A stretch of DNA of 7,127 nt from Pelagihabitans sp037969055 (GCA_037969055.1 JBBKWR010000330.1:1-7127), one strand, 5' to 3'. Shown: positions 1 to 6,585, numbered from the stretch's first letter. Program-made: numbers and translations. The notes: generated by a model from the letters alone, not told the origin.

Positions 1-1122
1 CTGGTTTTTGCCTTTAAATTATCTGCTCAGGATAATAACAGGGTAATTACCACAGCTGTTCCATTTTTGACAATCGCAGCCGACGCAAGATCGGCAGGGA
101 TGGGAGATATGGGTGTTGCAACTTCGCCTGATGCTTTCTCCCAACAATGGAATCCGGCGAAATTTGCATTTGCGGAAAGAAAGATGGGAATTGGACTTGG
201 CTATACGCCATATCTTGAAAGTGTAATCAAGGATATTGGTTTGCTGAGCGGTAGCTATTTCAATAAAATTGATGATCAGAGCGCATTTGCCCTTAGTCTT
301 CGCTATTTTACCCTTGGAGAAATAGAATTACGTCAGACGATCAACGAGGTGGGCACCACAGTTAAACCGAATGAATTGGCATTTGATGGTTCCTATTCCT
401 TAAAACTAAGCCCCACTTTTTCAATGGGGGTAGCCGGTAGATATATTCGATCAAATCTCAAATTACCGCAGACCGAAAATAGCAGTTCTCAGGCGGCAAG
501 TTCTTTTGCGGTCGATGTAGCAGGGTTTTATCGATCTCCCGAAATAGCGTACAGTAGTTTTGATGGTCGATGGAGGGCCGGTTTTAACGTCTCCAATATC
601 GGGGGAAAAGTCAAATACGATGAAGGGGGCCAGGAAAATTTCCTGCCCACCAATTTAAGGTTTGGACTTGGATTCGATATGATGTTGGACCCGGACAATA
701 CGATTGCACTGACTACAGAATTCAACAAGTTGTTGGTGCCTACCCCAAAGGATTTTGACAATGATGGCGATATCGATGCCGCCGATAACGATGCGTACCA
801 AAATATTGGGTTCTTTAATGGAATGTTTAAATCTTTTGGTGATGCACCAGATGGATTTAGCGAGGAACTTAAGGAATTTACATGGTCTTTAGGGGCAGAA
901 TATACCTATCAAGATTCTTTTAGGCTCCGAACGGGATATTTTAATGAGAGCGCTGATAAGGGTGCTAGAAAATTCTTTACGCTAGGTGCCGGATTTAAGT
1001 TCAACGTTGTACAAATAGACCTTTCTTATTTGTTCTCTACCTCCCAAGTGAAAAACCCATTGGAAAACTCCCTGCGTTTTTCCCTTGCCTTTGATTTAGG
1101 GGAAGAGATGTTAAATGACTAA
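1..1122 (+). CDS. porV: PorV (LptO), type IX secretion outer-membrane beta-barrel, 5'-truncated
   Basis: PorV is an outer-membrane beta-barrel of the FadL-like fold. It shuttles type IX secretion (T9SS) cargo from the translocon to the PorU sortase, which removes the C-terminal signal and attaches cargo to the cell surface. The frame is open from base 1, so the gene starts upstream. The first visible residues (LVFAFKLSAQ) look like the end of a signal peptide, with mature protein starting near residue 10-11. Hallmarks are the N-terminal TIAADARSAGMGDMGVA segment (28-44) followed by QQWNPAKFAF, many alternating barrel strands, and a terminal strand NSLRFSLAFDL. 373 codons are visible; family members are about 380-400 residues, so little is missing. 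Window residues 251-264 form an aspartate-rich loop resembling an EF-hand/dockerin calcium site. A TTG at base 67 could be read as a start but would remove the signal peptide and conserved N-terminus. porU is expected just upstream. Identification is confident by recall of the family; no search was run. Confidence 0.93.
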   Translation: MVFAFKLSAQDNNRVITTAVPFLTIAADARSAGMGDMGVATSPDAFSQQWNPAKFAFAERKMGIGLGYTPYLESVIKDIGLLSGSYFNKIDDQSAFALSLRYFTLGEIELRQTINEVGTTVKPNELAFDGSYSLKLSPTFSMGVAGRYIRSNLKLPQTENSSSQAASSFAVDVAGFYRSPEIAYSSFDGRWRAGFNVSNIGGKVKYDEGGQENFLPTNLRFGLGFDMMLDPDNTIALTTEFNKLLVPTPKDFDNDGDIDAADNDAYQNIGFFNGMFKSFGDAPDGFSEELKEFTWSLGAEYTYQDSFRLRTGYFNESADKGARKFFTLGAGFKFNVVQIDLSYLFSTSQVKNPLENSLRFSLAFDLGEEMLND

Positions 1123-1142
1123 TAAGCAAACCCAACATATTC

Positions 1143-1170
1143 ACAAAACCTGCCTTCGGGCGGGTTTTGT
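1143..1170 (+). terminator. Intrinsic terminator after porV
   Basis: A 12-bp stem (ACAAAACCTGCC against GGCGGGTTTTGT, one G-U wobble) closes on a TTCG tetraloop. The T-rich 3' arm continues into TATTTT. It lies 20 nt after the porV stop and separates porV from cdd transcription. The A-rich 5' arm could also act weakly on the opposite strand, but no opposite-strand gene is seen. Confidence 0.9.
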
Positions 1171-1302
1171 TATTTTCGAGGAGGGGCGAATTCAGGAATA
1201 TTGGAGAAAAGCTGTACTTTTAATCCATGCACAATAGAATAACTTAGATAGTTTCCCATAAGAACAGGATATTTTGTCCAAACCATTTTTCTTTCCAGCG
1301 AT

Positions 1303-1788
1303 ATGCAGAAACTGAACATATCTTTTAAATTGACGGTCTTCGAATCAATTAAAGAACTGTCACGCGTCGATAGTGCCTTAATGCTGGCCGCAGTGGAGGC
1401 AAGAAAAAATGCCTATGCCCCTTATTCAAATTTTCAAGTGGGTGCTGCTTTGTCACTTGCCAATGGTAAGATTGTTATTGGTAACAATCAGGAAAATGCT
1501 TGTTATCCTGCAGGACTCTGTGCCGAAAGGGTAGCTATTTTTCAAGCAGGGGCGCTTTACCCGGGCGTAACTGTCGAAGCGATCGCCATTTCCGCAACTT
1601 CCAAGAATCATATTGTGGATCATCCTGCTGCCCCCTGTGGAAATTGTAGGCAGTCAATTTCTGAATATGAAGTCAAACAAGAGAGTCCGATTTCGATTAT
1701 GTTCATGGGAGAAGTCGGCGAAATTTACAAATGTGATGGAATTGCCGACCTGCTACCACTGGCATTTTCGAATTCGTTTTTGAAATAG
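1303..1788 (+). CDS. cdd: Cytidine deaminase
   Basis: The enzyme hydrolytically deaminates cytidine and deoxycytidine to uridine and deoxyuridine in pyrimidine salvage, in the cytoplasm, and belongs to the small zinc-dependent homotetrameric class. The zinc ligands are visible as C73 in the LCAER motif and C112 and C115 in PCGNCRQ; E75 is the catalytic proton shuttle. The segment YAPYSNFQVGAAL (38-50) and the N-x-E-N nucleoside-binding motif (62-65) are also present. The protein is 161 residues against roughly 130 for the compact enzymes. The extra length is mainly an N-terminal extension (1-25) that I recall in flavobacterial homologues, so ATG 1303 is a credible start; a later start would need M27, cutting into the fold. 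The gene is flanked by its own spacers of 180 and 179 nt and sits between hairpins, so it is probably monocistronic. No confident promoter was found in front of it. Assignment is secure from the motifs. Confidence 0.96.
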   Translation: MQKLNISFKLTVFESIKELSRVDSALMLAAVEARKNAYAPYSNFQVGAALSLANGKIVIGNNQENACYPAGLCAERVAIFQAGALYPGVTVEAIAISATSKNHIVDHPAAPCGNCRQSISEYEVKQESPISIMFMGEVGEIYKCDGIADLLPLAFSNSFLK

Positions 1789-1790
1789 GT

Positions 1791-1818
1791 CTACCGCCCA
1801 ATTATTAGAAAGTGGTAG
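1791..1818 (+). terminator. Weak terminator-like hairpin after cdd
   Basis: CTACCGC (1791-1797) pairs with GTGGTAG (1812-1818), 7 bp with one G-U, across a 14-nt AT-rich loop. It starts 3 nt after the cdd stop and is followed by CCCATTTTCCTTGTTTTTG, which is T-rich but not a clean T-tract. It may be a poor terminator or a 3'-end stabilising hairpin. Confidence 0.45.
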
Positions 1819-1874
1819 CCCATTTTCCTTGTTTTTGAAGTGTTACATTTTCAACAAACCTTTTACTTCAATTT

Positions 1875-1905
1875 TTTTACACTAATTATTTAATATGTAT
1901 TTTTG
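1875..1905 (+). promoter_or_regulatory. Bacteroidota-type promoter for pdhA-pdhC
   Basis: TATTTTTG at 1898-1905 matches the Bacteroidota sigma-ABfr -7 consensus TANNTTTG exactly. Nineteen bases upstream lies a T-run (1872-1878) that can stand in for the -33 TTTG element, though it lacks the G. Transcription would begin near 1911, giving a 5' leader of about 55 nt that holds a small hairpin (CTGAA 1923-1927 with TTCAG 1932-1936). The site is inferred from consensus only. Confidence 0.6.
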
Positions 1906-1967
1906 TTTCTCGATTTTTAAACCTGAATTATTTCAGAGCTACTTAAAATTCTTCTAAAAAGTATTCA

Positions 1968-2966
1968 ATGGAAAAAATTACCAGAGAAGTTTACCTAAAG
2001 TGGTATGAGGACATGCTGTTTTGGCGGAAGTTCGAAGACAAGTTGGCCGCCGTGTATATTCAGCAAAAAGTAAGGGGATTTCTTCACCTGTACAATGGAC
2101 AGGAAGCGGTGTTGGCCGGAGCCCTGCATGCGATGGACCTTACTAAAGACCGAATGATCACCGCCTACAGGAACCACGTTCAACCGATTGGAATGGGGGT
2201 GGACCCAAAAAGGGTGATGGCCGAGCTTTATGGAAAAGTAACAGGTACTTCCATGGGTATGGGCGGCTCGATGCACATTTTTTCTAAGGAATACCGTTTT
2301 CATGGTGGCCACGGAATCGTAGGGGGCCAAATCCCTTTAGGTGCTGGTATGGCATTTGGGGACAAGTACTTTGGACGGGATAACGTGACCATTTGTTATA
2401 TGGGTGATGGGGCCGTAAGACAAGGATCTTTGCACGAGACCTTTAATTTGGCCATGCTCTGGCAACTGCCGGTTGTTTTCGTATGTGAGAACAACGGATA
2501 TGCTATGGGGACTTCTGTGGCCCGCACTTCCTTTTCTACCGAAATTTGGAAATTGGGCTTAGGTTATGAAATGCCCTGCGGACCTGTTGATGGCATGGAC
2601 CCGGTCGCAGTGGCCAAGGAAATGAGCAAAGCTATTGAAAGGGCCAGAAGTGGTGGTGGACCTACCTTTTTGGAAATGAAAACTTATAGATATAGGGGCC
2701 ACTCCATGTCGGATGCCCAACATTACAGAACCAAGGATGAGGTTGAGGAGTATAAAAAAATTGACCCCATTTCTCAAGTATTAGCGGTGATCAAAGACAA
2801 AGGTTACGCCACTGAGGCTGAAATAGCGGAGATAGATAAACGGGTAAAACGTCTGGTGACAGAATGTGAGAAATTCGCAGATGAATCAGAATATCCTCCC
2901 GTGCAACAATTGTATGACATGGTTTACGAACAGGAAGATTTCCCGTTCGTGGCGAATAAATTATAA
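1968..2966 (+). CDS. pdhA: Pyruvate dehydrogenase E1 component, alpha subunit
   Basis: This is the alpha chain of the alpha2-beta2 E1, which decarboxylates pyruvate with thiamine diphosphate (ThDP) and passes the acetyl group to E2 lipoyl arms, feeding glycolytic carbon into the TCA cycle. The ThDP/Mg motif runs from G146-D147-G148 to N175-N176. The pocket segments HGGHGIVGGQ (112-121) and MGGSMHIF (98-105) are present, as is the conserved loop YRYRGHSMSD (240-249). At 332 residues it has the usual length of a bacterial alpha subunit. It is not a fused or homodimeric (AceE-type) E1. ATG 1968 follows a 179-nt spacer with a good -7 box, and the first residues are the expected family start. The gene lies 4 nt before pdhC, so the two are surely co-transcribed. 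The beta subunit is absent from this window. Branched-chain 2-oxo acid E1-alpha is the main alternative, but the sequence pattern and E2 partner favour pyruvate. Confidence 0.95.
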   Translation: MEKITREVYLKWYEDMLFWRKFEDKLAAVYIQQKVRGFLHLYNGQEAVLAGALHAMDLTKDRMITAYRNHVQPIGMGVDPKRVMAELYGKVTGTSMGMGGSMHIFSKEYRFHGGHGIVGGQIPLGAGMAFGDKYFGRDNVTICYMGDGAVRQGSLHETFNLAMLWQLPVVFVCENNGYAMGTSVARTSFSTEIWKLGLGYEMPCGPVDGMDPVAVAKEMSKAIERARSGGGPTFLEMKTYRYRGHSMSDAQHYRTKDEVEEYKKIDPISQVLAVIKDKGYATEAEIAEIDKRVKRLVTECEKFADESEYPPVQQLYDMVYEQEDFPFVANKL

Positions 2967-2970
2967 GTAA

Positions 2971-4659
2971 ATGGCAGAAGTAATTAAGATGCCCCGCTTG
3001 AGCGATACCATGGAAGAAGGAACCGTGGCCAAATGGTTAAAGAAGGTCGGGGACAAAATCGAAGAAGGGGATATTCTCGCGGAAATCGAAACGGATAAAG
3101 CAACAATGGAATTTGAATCGTTCTACAATGGAACGTTGTTACATATTGGGATTGCTGAAGGTGATGGGGCGCCAGTAGATACGCTATTGGCCATCGTAGG
3201 TGATGAAGGGGAAGATATTTCCGCATTACTAAACAGTTCTGCTGATGCACAAGCCGCTACAGCCCCGGAGTCCGACTCCCAAAAATCTTCAGATGATGCC
3301 GCTGCGTCAACACCGGTAGAGCAAATTTCGAAAACCTCCGAACAAAAAGTGGCAGCTGGCGGAACGACCCAAGAAATTCCAAAAGACGTAGAAATAATAA
3401 AAATGCCCCGCTTGAGCGATACCATGGAAGAAGGTACGGTCGCCACTTGGTTGAAGAAGGTCGGGGACAAGGTCGAAGAAGGTGACATTCTCGCCGAAAT
3501 AGAAACGGATAAGGCAACAATGGAGTTCGAGTCGTTTTACAACGGAACCCTGCTTTATATTGGAATTAAGGAAGGGGAGTCTGCCCTGGTTGATACCGTT
3601 TTGGCGGTGATAGGCCCGGAAGGAACAGATGTAAATGCAGTCTTGGACGCCAAGCCGACTTCTGAAAAATCAACGGAAAGCACAAAGGCAACCCTAGCCC
3701 CCGAAAGCAAAAATGAAACCACAACGGTGACCACATCTGTTGTGGAAAGTAAGCGCATATTTGCTTCTCCTTTGGCAAAAAAGATCGCTTCCGATAAAGG
3801 AATAAATTTGGCCGATGTGACAGGATCAGGTGATCATGGCAGGATCGTAAAAAAAGACATCGAGAATTATAAACCATCGCAAAGTTCCGCCACTAATGCA
3901 TTGGCTGACACAACAAGCACGAAGGTTTCGGCCACTTCCAGTCCTGCCTTGGCACCAATCAATTTACCGGTTGGCGTTGAAGGAAGTGATGAGGTCAAGA
4001 ATTCACAAATGCGAAAGACCATTGCCAAACGTTTGGCAGAGTCTAAATTTACGGCGCCCCATTACTATTTGATGATAGAGGTCGATATGGACAACGCCAT
4101 GACGTCACGGGCGCAGATCAACAACTTGCCCGATACCAAGGTATCGTTCAATGATATGGTAGTAAAGGCCTGTGCAATGGCTTTGAAAAAACATCCCCAG
4201 GTGAATACTTCTTGGAACGGCGATACCACCCGTTACAATCATCATATTCATGTTGGGGTCGCGGTGGCAGTTGAAGACGGACTTGTAGTGCCCGTATTGA
4301 AATTTACCGACCAGATGAGCCTCACCCAAATAGGTGCTTCGGTAAAGGATTTGGCAGGTAGGGCCAGGAATAAAAAGCTAACCCCAGCGGAAATGGATGG
4401 AAGTACTTTTACCGTGTCCAATTTGGGAATGTTCGGAATATTGGAATTCACATCAATTATCAATCAACCCAATTCGGCAATCTTATCTGTCGGCGCGATA
4501 GTCGAGAGGCCAGTTGTCAAGAACGGTGAAATTGTTGTTGGAAATACCATGAAGCTCTCCTTGGCCTGTGATCATAGAACAGTCGATGGGGCTACAGGGG
4601 CTCAGTTTCTCCAGACCTTAAGGACCTATTTGGAGAACCCCGTAACAATGTTGGCATAA
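2971..4659 (+). CDS. pdhC: Dihydrolipoamide acetyltransferase (pyruvate dehydrogenase E2), two lipoyl domains
   Basis: E2 is the core of the pyruvate dehydrogenase complex: swinging lipoyl arms collect acetyl groups from E1 and the catalytic domain transfers them to CoA. Domains in order: lipoyl domain 1 (about 2-80, lipoylated K43 in ETDKA), an Ala/Ser/Thr/Glu-rich linker (88-138), lipoyl domain 2 (140-218, K181), a second linker, the peripheral subunit-binding domain (262-300, beginning RIFASPLAKKIA) that docks E1 or E3, a linker (301-340), and the 2-oxoacid dehydrogenase acyltransferase domain (about 341-562). The active-site motif DHRTVDG is at 534-540, with H535 and D539. At 562 residues it is typical for a two-lipoyl E2. 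The lipoyl domains are almost identical (53 of 56 residues over the best part). It starts 4 nt after pdhA and ends before a strong terminator. No E3 (lipoamide dehydrogenase) gene is nearby. The symbol is often given as pdhB or aceF in flavobacterial annotations. Confidence 0.96.
   Translation: MAEVIKMPRLSDTMEEGTVAKWLKKVGDKIEEGDILAEIETDKATMEFESFYNGTLLHIGIAEGDGAPVDTLLAIVGDEGEDISALLNSSADAQAATAPESDSQKSSDDAAASTPVEQISKTSEQKVAAGGTTQEIPKDVEIIKMPRLSDTMEEGTVATWLKKVGDKVEEGDILAEIETDKATMEFESFYNGTLLYIGIKEGESALVDTVLAVIGPEGTDVNAVLDAKPTSEKSTESTKATLAPESKNETTTVTTSVVESKRIFASPLAKKIASDKGINLADVTGSGDHGRIVKKDIENYKPSQSSATNALADTTSTKVSATSSPALAPINLPVGVEGSDEVKNSQMRKTIAKRLAESKFTAPHYYLMIEVDMDNAMTSRAQINNLPDTKVSFNDMVVKACAMALKKHPQVNTSWNGDTTRYNHHIHVGVAVAVEDGLVVPVLKFTDQMSLTQIGASVKDLAGRARNKKLTPAEMDGSTFTVSNLGMFGILEFTSIINQPNSAILSVGAIVERPVVKNGEIVVGNTMKLSLACDHRTVDGATGAQFLQTLRTYLENPVTMLA
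2986..3153 (+). repeat. Lipoyl-domain repeat, copy 1
   Basis: First unit of an in-frame tandem domain duplication inside pdhC, residues 6-61. It aligns without gaps to copy 2, 414 bases downstream. By hand count 143 of 168 bases and 53 of 56 residues match. A 32-base stretch (2989-3020) is identical to 3403-3434. Confidence 0.92.
3400..3567 (+). repeat. Lipoyl-domain repeat, copy 2
   Basis: Second unit of the lipoyl duplication, residues 144-199. The three amino-acid differences from copy 1 are K21 to T159, I30 to V168 and H58 to Y196. Of 25 base differences, 21 are synonymous, which points to strong protein-level constraint or occasional gene conversion rather than a brand-new duplication. 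Confidence 0.92.
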
Positions 4660-4662
4660 AAG

Positions 4663-4679
4663 AAATCGAGAATCGATTT
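4663..4679 (+). other. Small hairpin just after pdhC stop
   Basis: AAATCG (4663-4668) pairs perfectly with CGATTT (4674-4679) around a 5-nt loop, 3 nt after the pdhC stop. No T-tract follows, so it is not a terminator by itself. It may protect the operon's 3' end together with the terminator 11 nt further on. It could also be chance. Confidence 0.35.
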
Positions 4680-4690
4680 GAACACATTCG

Positions 4691-4723
4691 AAGCATCCCA
4701 ACTTAAATAGGGATGCTTTTTTT
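4691..4723 (+). terminator. Strong intrinsic terminator of pdhA-pdhC
   Basis: AAGCATCCC (4691-4699) pairs perfectly with GGGATGCTT (4710-4718) across a 10-nt AT-rich loop, and seven Ts (4717-4723) follow. It closes the pyruvate dehydrogenase operon and sits only 20 nt before the peptidase start codon. Confidence 0.93.
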
Positions 4724-4730
4724 ATCTTTA
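4723..4730 (+). promoter_or_regulatory. Possible -7 box for the M28 peptidase operon
   Basis: TATCTTTA matches TANNTTTG at all fixed positions except the last base and begins in the terminator T-tract. No good -33 element is seen 19-23 nt upstream, where the terminator loop lies. Transcription would start around 4737, leaving a leader of only a few bases before ATG 4744. It is plausible because a new promoter is needed after the terminator. Confidence 0.35.
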
Positions 4731-4743
4731 AATCCTAAGCAGC

Positions 4744-5817
4744 ATGAAAATGAAAAAAGTACTAGCGATTTTGTTATTGACCCTCCTAATGGGTTGCGGT
4801 TCTAGCCAAATTCAGCAAACGGTTACCACAAATCCCGAATTAATCAGTAAACCCCAAGGGCCGGATGGCTTAAAAGGAAAAGTTGCACCGCTCCACGAAA
4901 TAGCGCCGCTCGAAAGTGGTGTAGCGCCAAAAACAATCGGAAAGAACATCAATTTTTCCAATAAGGAAAACATTGCCGAGATTATGGATTTTTTGGCCTC
5001 GGATGATCTGCAAGGCCGGGAAGCGGGCAGTATGGGAATTGCAAAAGCGGCAGATTTTATTGAGAACATTTTTAAGGAGAACCACATTGCCACCTACTTT
5101 TCAACTTATAGGGATACGCTTTCCAATTTTGAAAAGCCCGCCTATAACATGGTCGGTTTTATCGAAGGTTCAGATCCCACGCTAAAAAATGAAATTATAA
5201 TCTTTGGGGCGCACTATGACCATCTTGGGGTAATCGAACCTGAAAATGGTGATAATATTGCCAATGGCGCCAATGACAATGCCTCTGGGAGTACTATTGT
5301 CTTAGAACTCGCAAGGTATTTTGGTAATGCAAAGACCAATAAACGCAGCCTAATTTTCGCCCTATTCAGTGCGGAGGAGAAAGGACTTTTAGGATCGAAA
5401 CACTTAGCGGAAAAACTTAAGGACCAAAATGTAGATCTATATGCCATGCTAAATTTTGAAATGGTCGGGGTACCCTTAGTAGACAAAGATTATCTGATGT
5501 ACCTCACTGGATTTGAACTTTCCAATTTGGCAGAAGTCAGCAATAAATATGCGGGTGAAAAAGTAGCTGGTTTCTTGCCCAAGGCCAAAGAATTTGAATT
5601 GTTCAGACGATCAGACAACTACCCGTTCCATCTTGCATTTAACGTACCCTCCCAAACTTATAGTACCTTCGACTTTACCAATTTTGATTATTATCACAAA
5701 GTAGGGGATGAAGTTCCAAAAATGGATTTGGTTCATATGGCCAATTTGGTCAACAAGGTTATCCCAATGATGGAAGGAATAATAAATTCAAAAACCCAAG
5801 AAATAAAGTACAACTAA
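4744..5817 (+). CDS. M28-family zinc aminopeptidase, predicted lipoprotein
   Basis: This is a predicted exported co-catalytic (two-zinc) metallopeptidase of family M28 that would remove N-terminal residues from peptides in the periplasm or at a membrane surface. A lipoprotein signal peptide is clear: MKMKK, a Leu-rich core, and lipobox LMGC with lipidated C18. No acidic export signal follows the cysteine (GSSQIQQ), so surface exposure is not indicated. A loosely conserved stretch (20-70) precedes the peptidase domain. Metal and catalytic residues: H157 (AHYDHLG), bridging D178 (GANDNASG), general base E211 and ligand E212 (SAEEKG), E239 (NFEMVG) and H318 (YYHKVGD). E239 replaces the Asp found at this position in characterised enzymes, a conservative change. 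The 357-residue length is normal. A start at ATG 4750 would also keep the signal peptide. Its stop overlaps the next gene's start. The substrate cannot be told from sequence. Confidence 0.9.
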   Translation: MKMKKVLAILLLTLLMGCGSSQIQQTVTTNPELISKPQGPDGLKGKVAPLHEIAPLESGVAPKTIGKNINFSNKENIAEIMDFLASDDLQGREAGSMGIAKAADFIENIFKENHIATYFSTYRDTLSNFEKPAYNMVGFIEGSDPTLKNEIIIFGAHYDHLGVIEPENGDNIANGANDNASGSTIVLELARYFGNAKTNKRSLIFALFSAEEKGLLGSKHLAEKLKDQNVDLYAMLNFEMVGVPLVDKDYLMYLTGFELSNLAEVSNKYAGEKVAGFLPKAKEFELFRRSDNYPFHLAFNVPSQTYSTFDFTNFDYYHKVGDEVPKMDLVHMANLVNKVIPMMEGIINSKTQEIKYN

Positions 5818-6497
5818 TGGCAAATGTTATCATAACGGGATCCAGTAGGGGCATCGGTTTTGAATTGGCCAAGCTATTTGCCGATGCCGGCCATCAAGTG
5901 TTGGCACTATCAAGAAATGATGGCCCCATTGCCCAATTAGAGCACGTTAATATTAAGAGCTTTTCCTTTGATTTATTACAACCTTCGCATTTGATAAAAT
6001 TAGATGAATTCCTCAGCACCCATTGGAACGCAGTCGATATCCTCATCAATAATGCGGGAAAATTATTGAACAAACCATTTTTGGAAAATAGCATTGAAGA
6101 TTTCGAAGCAGTTTATAAAGTCAATGTATATGGAGTAGCTGCCATTACCAAGGTTGCATTGCCCAAGATGCCAAAAGATGGACACGTTGTTACCATTAGT
6201 TCAATGGGAGGCGTACAAGGGAGCGCTAAATTTCCGGGACTTTCAGCTTATAGCTCCAGTAAAGGGGCGGTTATTACCCTTACCGAACTTTGGGCGGAAG
6301 AATTCAAGGACACAGGCCCGTCTTTTAATGTTTTGGCCTTGGGGGCCGTTCAGACCGAAATGCTGGAAGAGGCCTTTCCTGGCTACCAAGCGCCTATTAC
6401 AGCATTGGAAATGGCCAGGTATATTATGGATTTTGCCATTAATGGAAATAAATTGTACAATGGTAAACTACTTCAGGTTTCCAACAGTACGCCGTAG
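5817..6497 (+). CDS. Short-chain dehydrogenase/reductase (SDR), substrate unknown
   Basis: A cytoplasmic Rossmann-fold NAD(P)-dependent oxidoreductase of the classical SDR type. Visible motifs are the cofactor glycine motif TGSSRGIG (7-14), D52 at the adenine-contact position, NNAG (78-81), structural N103, and the catalytic set S128/S129, Y145 and K149 (YSSSK). Basic residues R11 and R33 near the cofactor ribose suggest a preference for NADP(H). At 226 residues it is slightly shorter than the usual 245-260; the substrate-loop and C-terminal region after TEM (187-189 or so) is compact. The start ATG shares its A with the peptidase stop (TAATG at 5815-5819), which predicts translational coupling and one transcript. 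The peptidase is an exported lipoprotein while this enzyme is cytoplasmic, so the pairing does not give a substrate. Family assignment is secure, function is not. Confidence 0.92.
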   Translation: MANVIITGSSRGIGFELAKLFADAGHQVLALSRNDGPIAQLEHVNIKSFSFDLLQPSHLIKLDEFLSTHWNAVDILINNAGKLLNKPFLENSIEDFEAVYKVNVYGVAAITKVALPKMPKDGHVVTISSMGGVQGSAKFPGLSAYSSSKGAVITLTELWAEEFKDTGPSFNVLALGAVQTEMLEEAFPGYQAPITALEMARYIMDFAINGNKLYNGKLLQVSNSTP

Positions 6498-6572
6498 CAC
6501 AATTTTGATGGGATTAGTTCCCTGACTTAATAATTACTGCTATTTGTCATTATGCGCAAATTGTTAAATTCC

Positions 6573-6580
6573 TATTTTTG
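6573..6580 (+). promoter_or_regulatory. -7 box immediately before the SprT-like gene
   Basis: TATTTTTG is an exact match to TANNTTTG, but it ends only 5 nt before ATG 6586. A TTTG at 6543-6546 lies 26 nt upstream, longer than the usual 19-23 nt. If used, transcription would begin at or beside the start codon, giving a near-leaderless mRNA. Chance occurrence in an AT-rich spacer is a real alternative. Confidence 0.35.
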
Positions 6581-6585
6581 GATCA

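Noticed and set aside
751..786. Reading the PorV aspartate loop as a true dockerin domain
   Set aside because: A single calcium-type loop is present, without the paired repeat or helices of a dockerin; only the loop motif is supported.
67..1122. porV starting at the TTG codon at base 67
   Set aside because: The same frame is open to base 1 and the upstream residues look like a signal peptide end (LVFAFKLSAQ) and conserved mature N-terminus, so the gene is truncated by the window, not started at TTG.
1270..1276. TATTTTG as a -7 box for cdd
   Set aside because: It is one base short of the TANNTTTG spacing and has no -33 partner at a suitable distance, so cdd's promoter is left unassigned.
1995..2330. 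111-codon minus-strand open frame opposite pdhA
   Set aside because: Fully antisense to conserved E1-alpha sequence, with no family resemblance or promoter.
3123..3488. 121-codon open frame on the minus strand, and several others opposite pdhC
   Set aside because: They lie wholly inside a well-supported gene, have no recognisable motifs, and two of them mirror each other because of the lipoyl repeat.
6509..6521. Hairpin GGGA/TCCC between the SDR and SprT-like genes
   Set aside because: Only 4 bp with no T-tract; too weak to call a terminator.
6154..6525. 123-codon + strand open frame overlapping the SDR gene
   Set aside because: It is an out-of-frame reading of conserved SDR sequence including the catalytic region; its residue composition is not protein-like.
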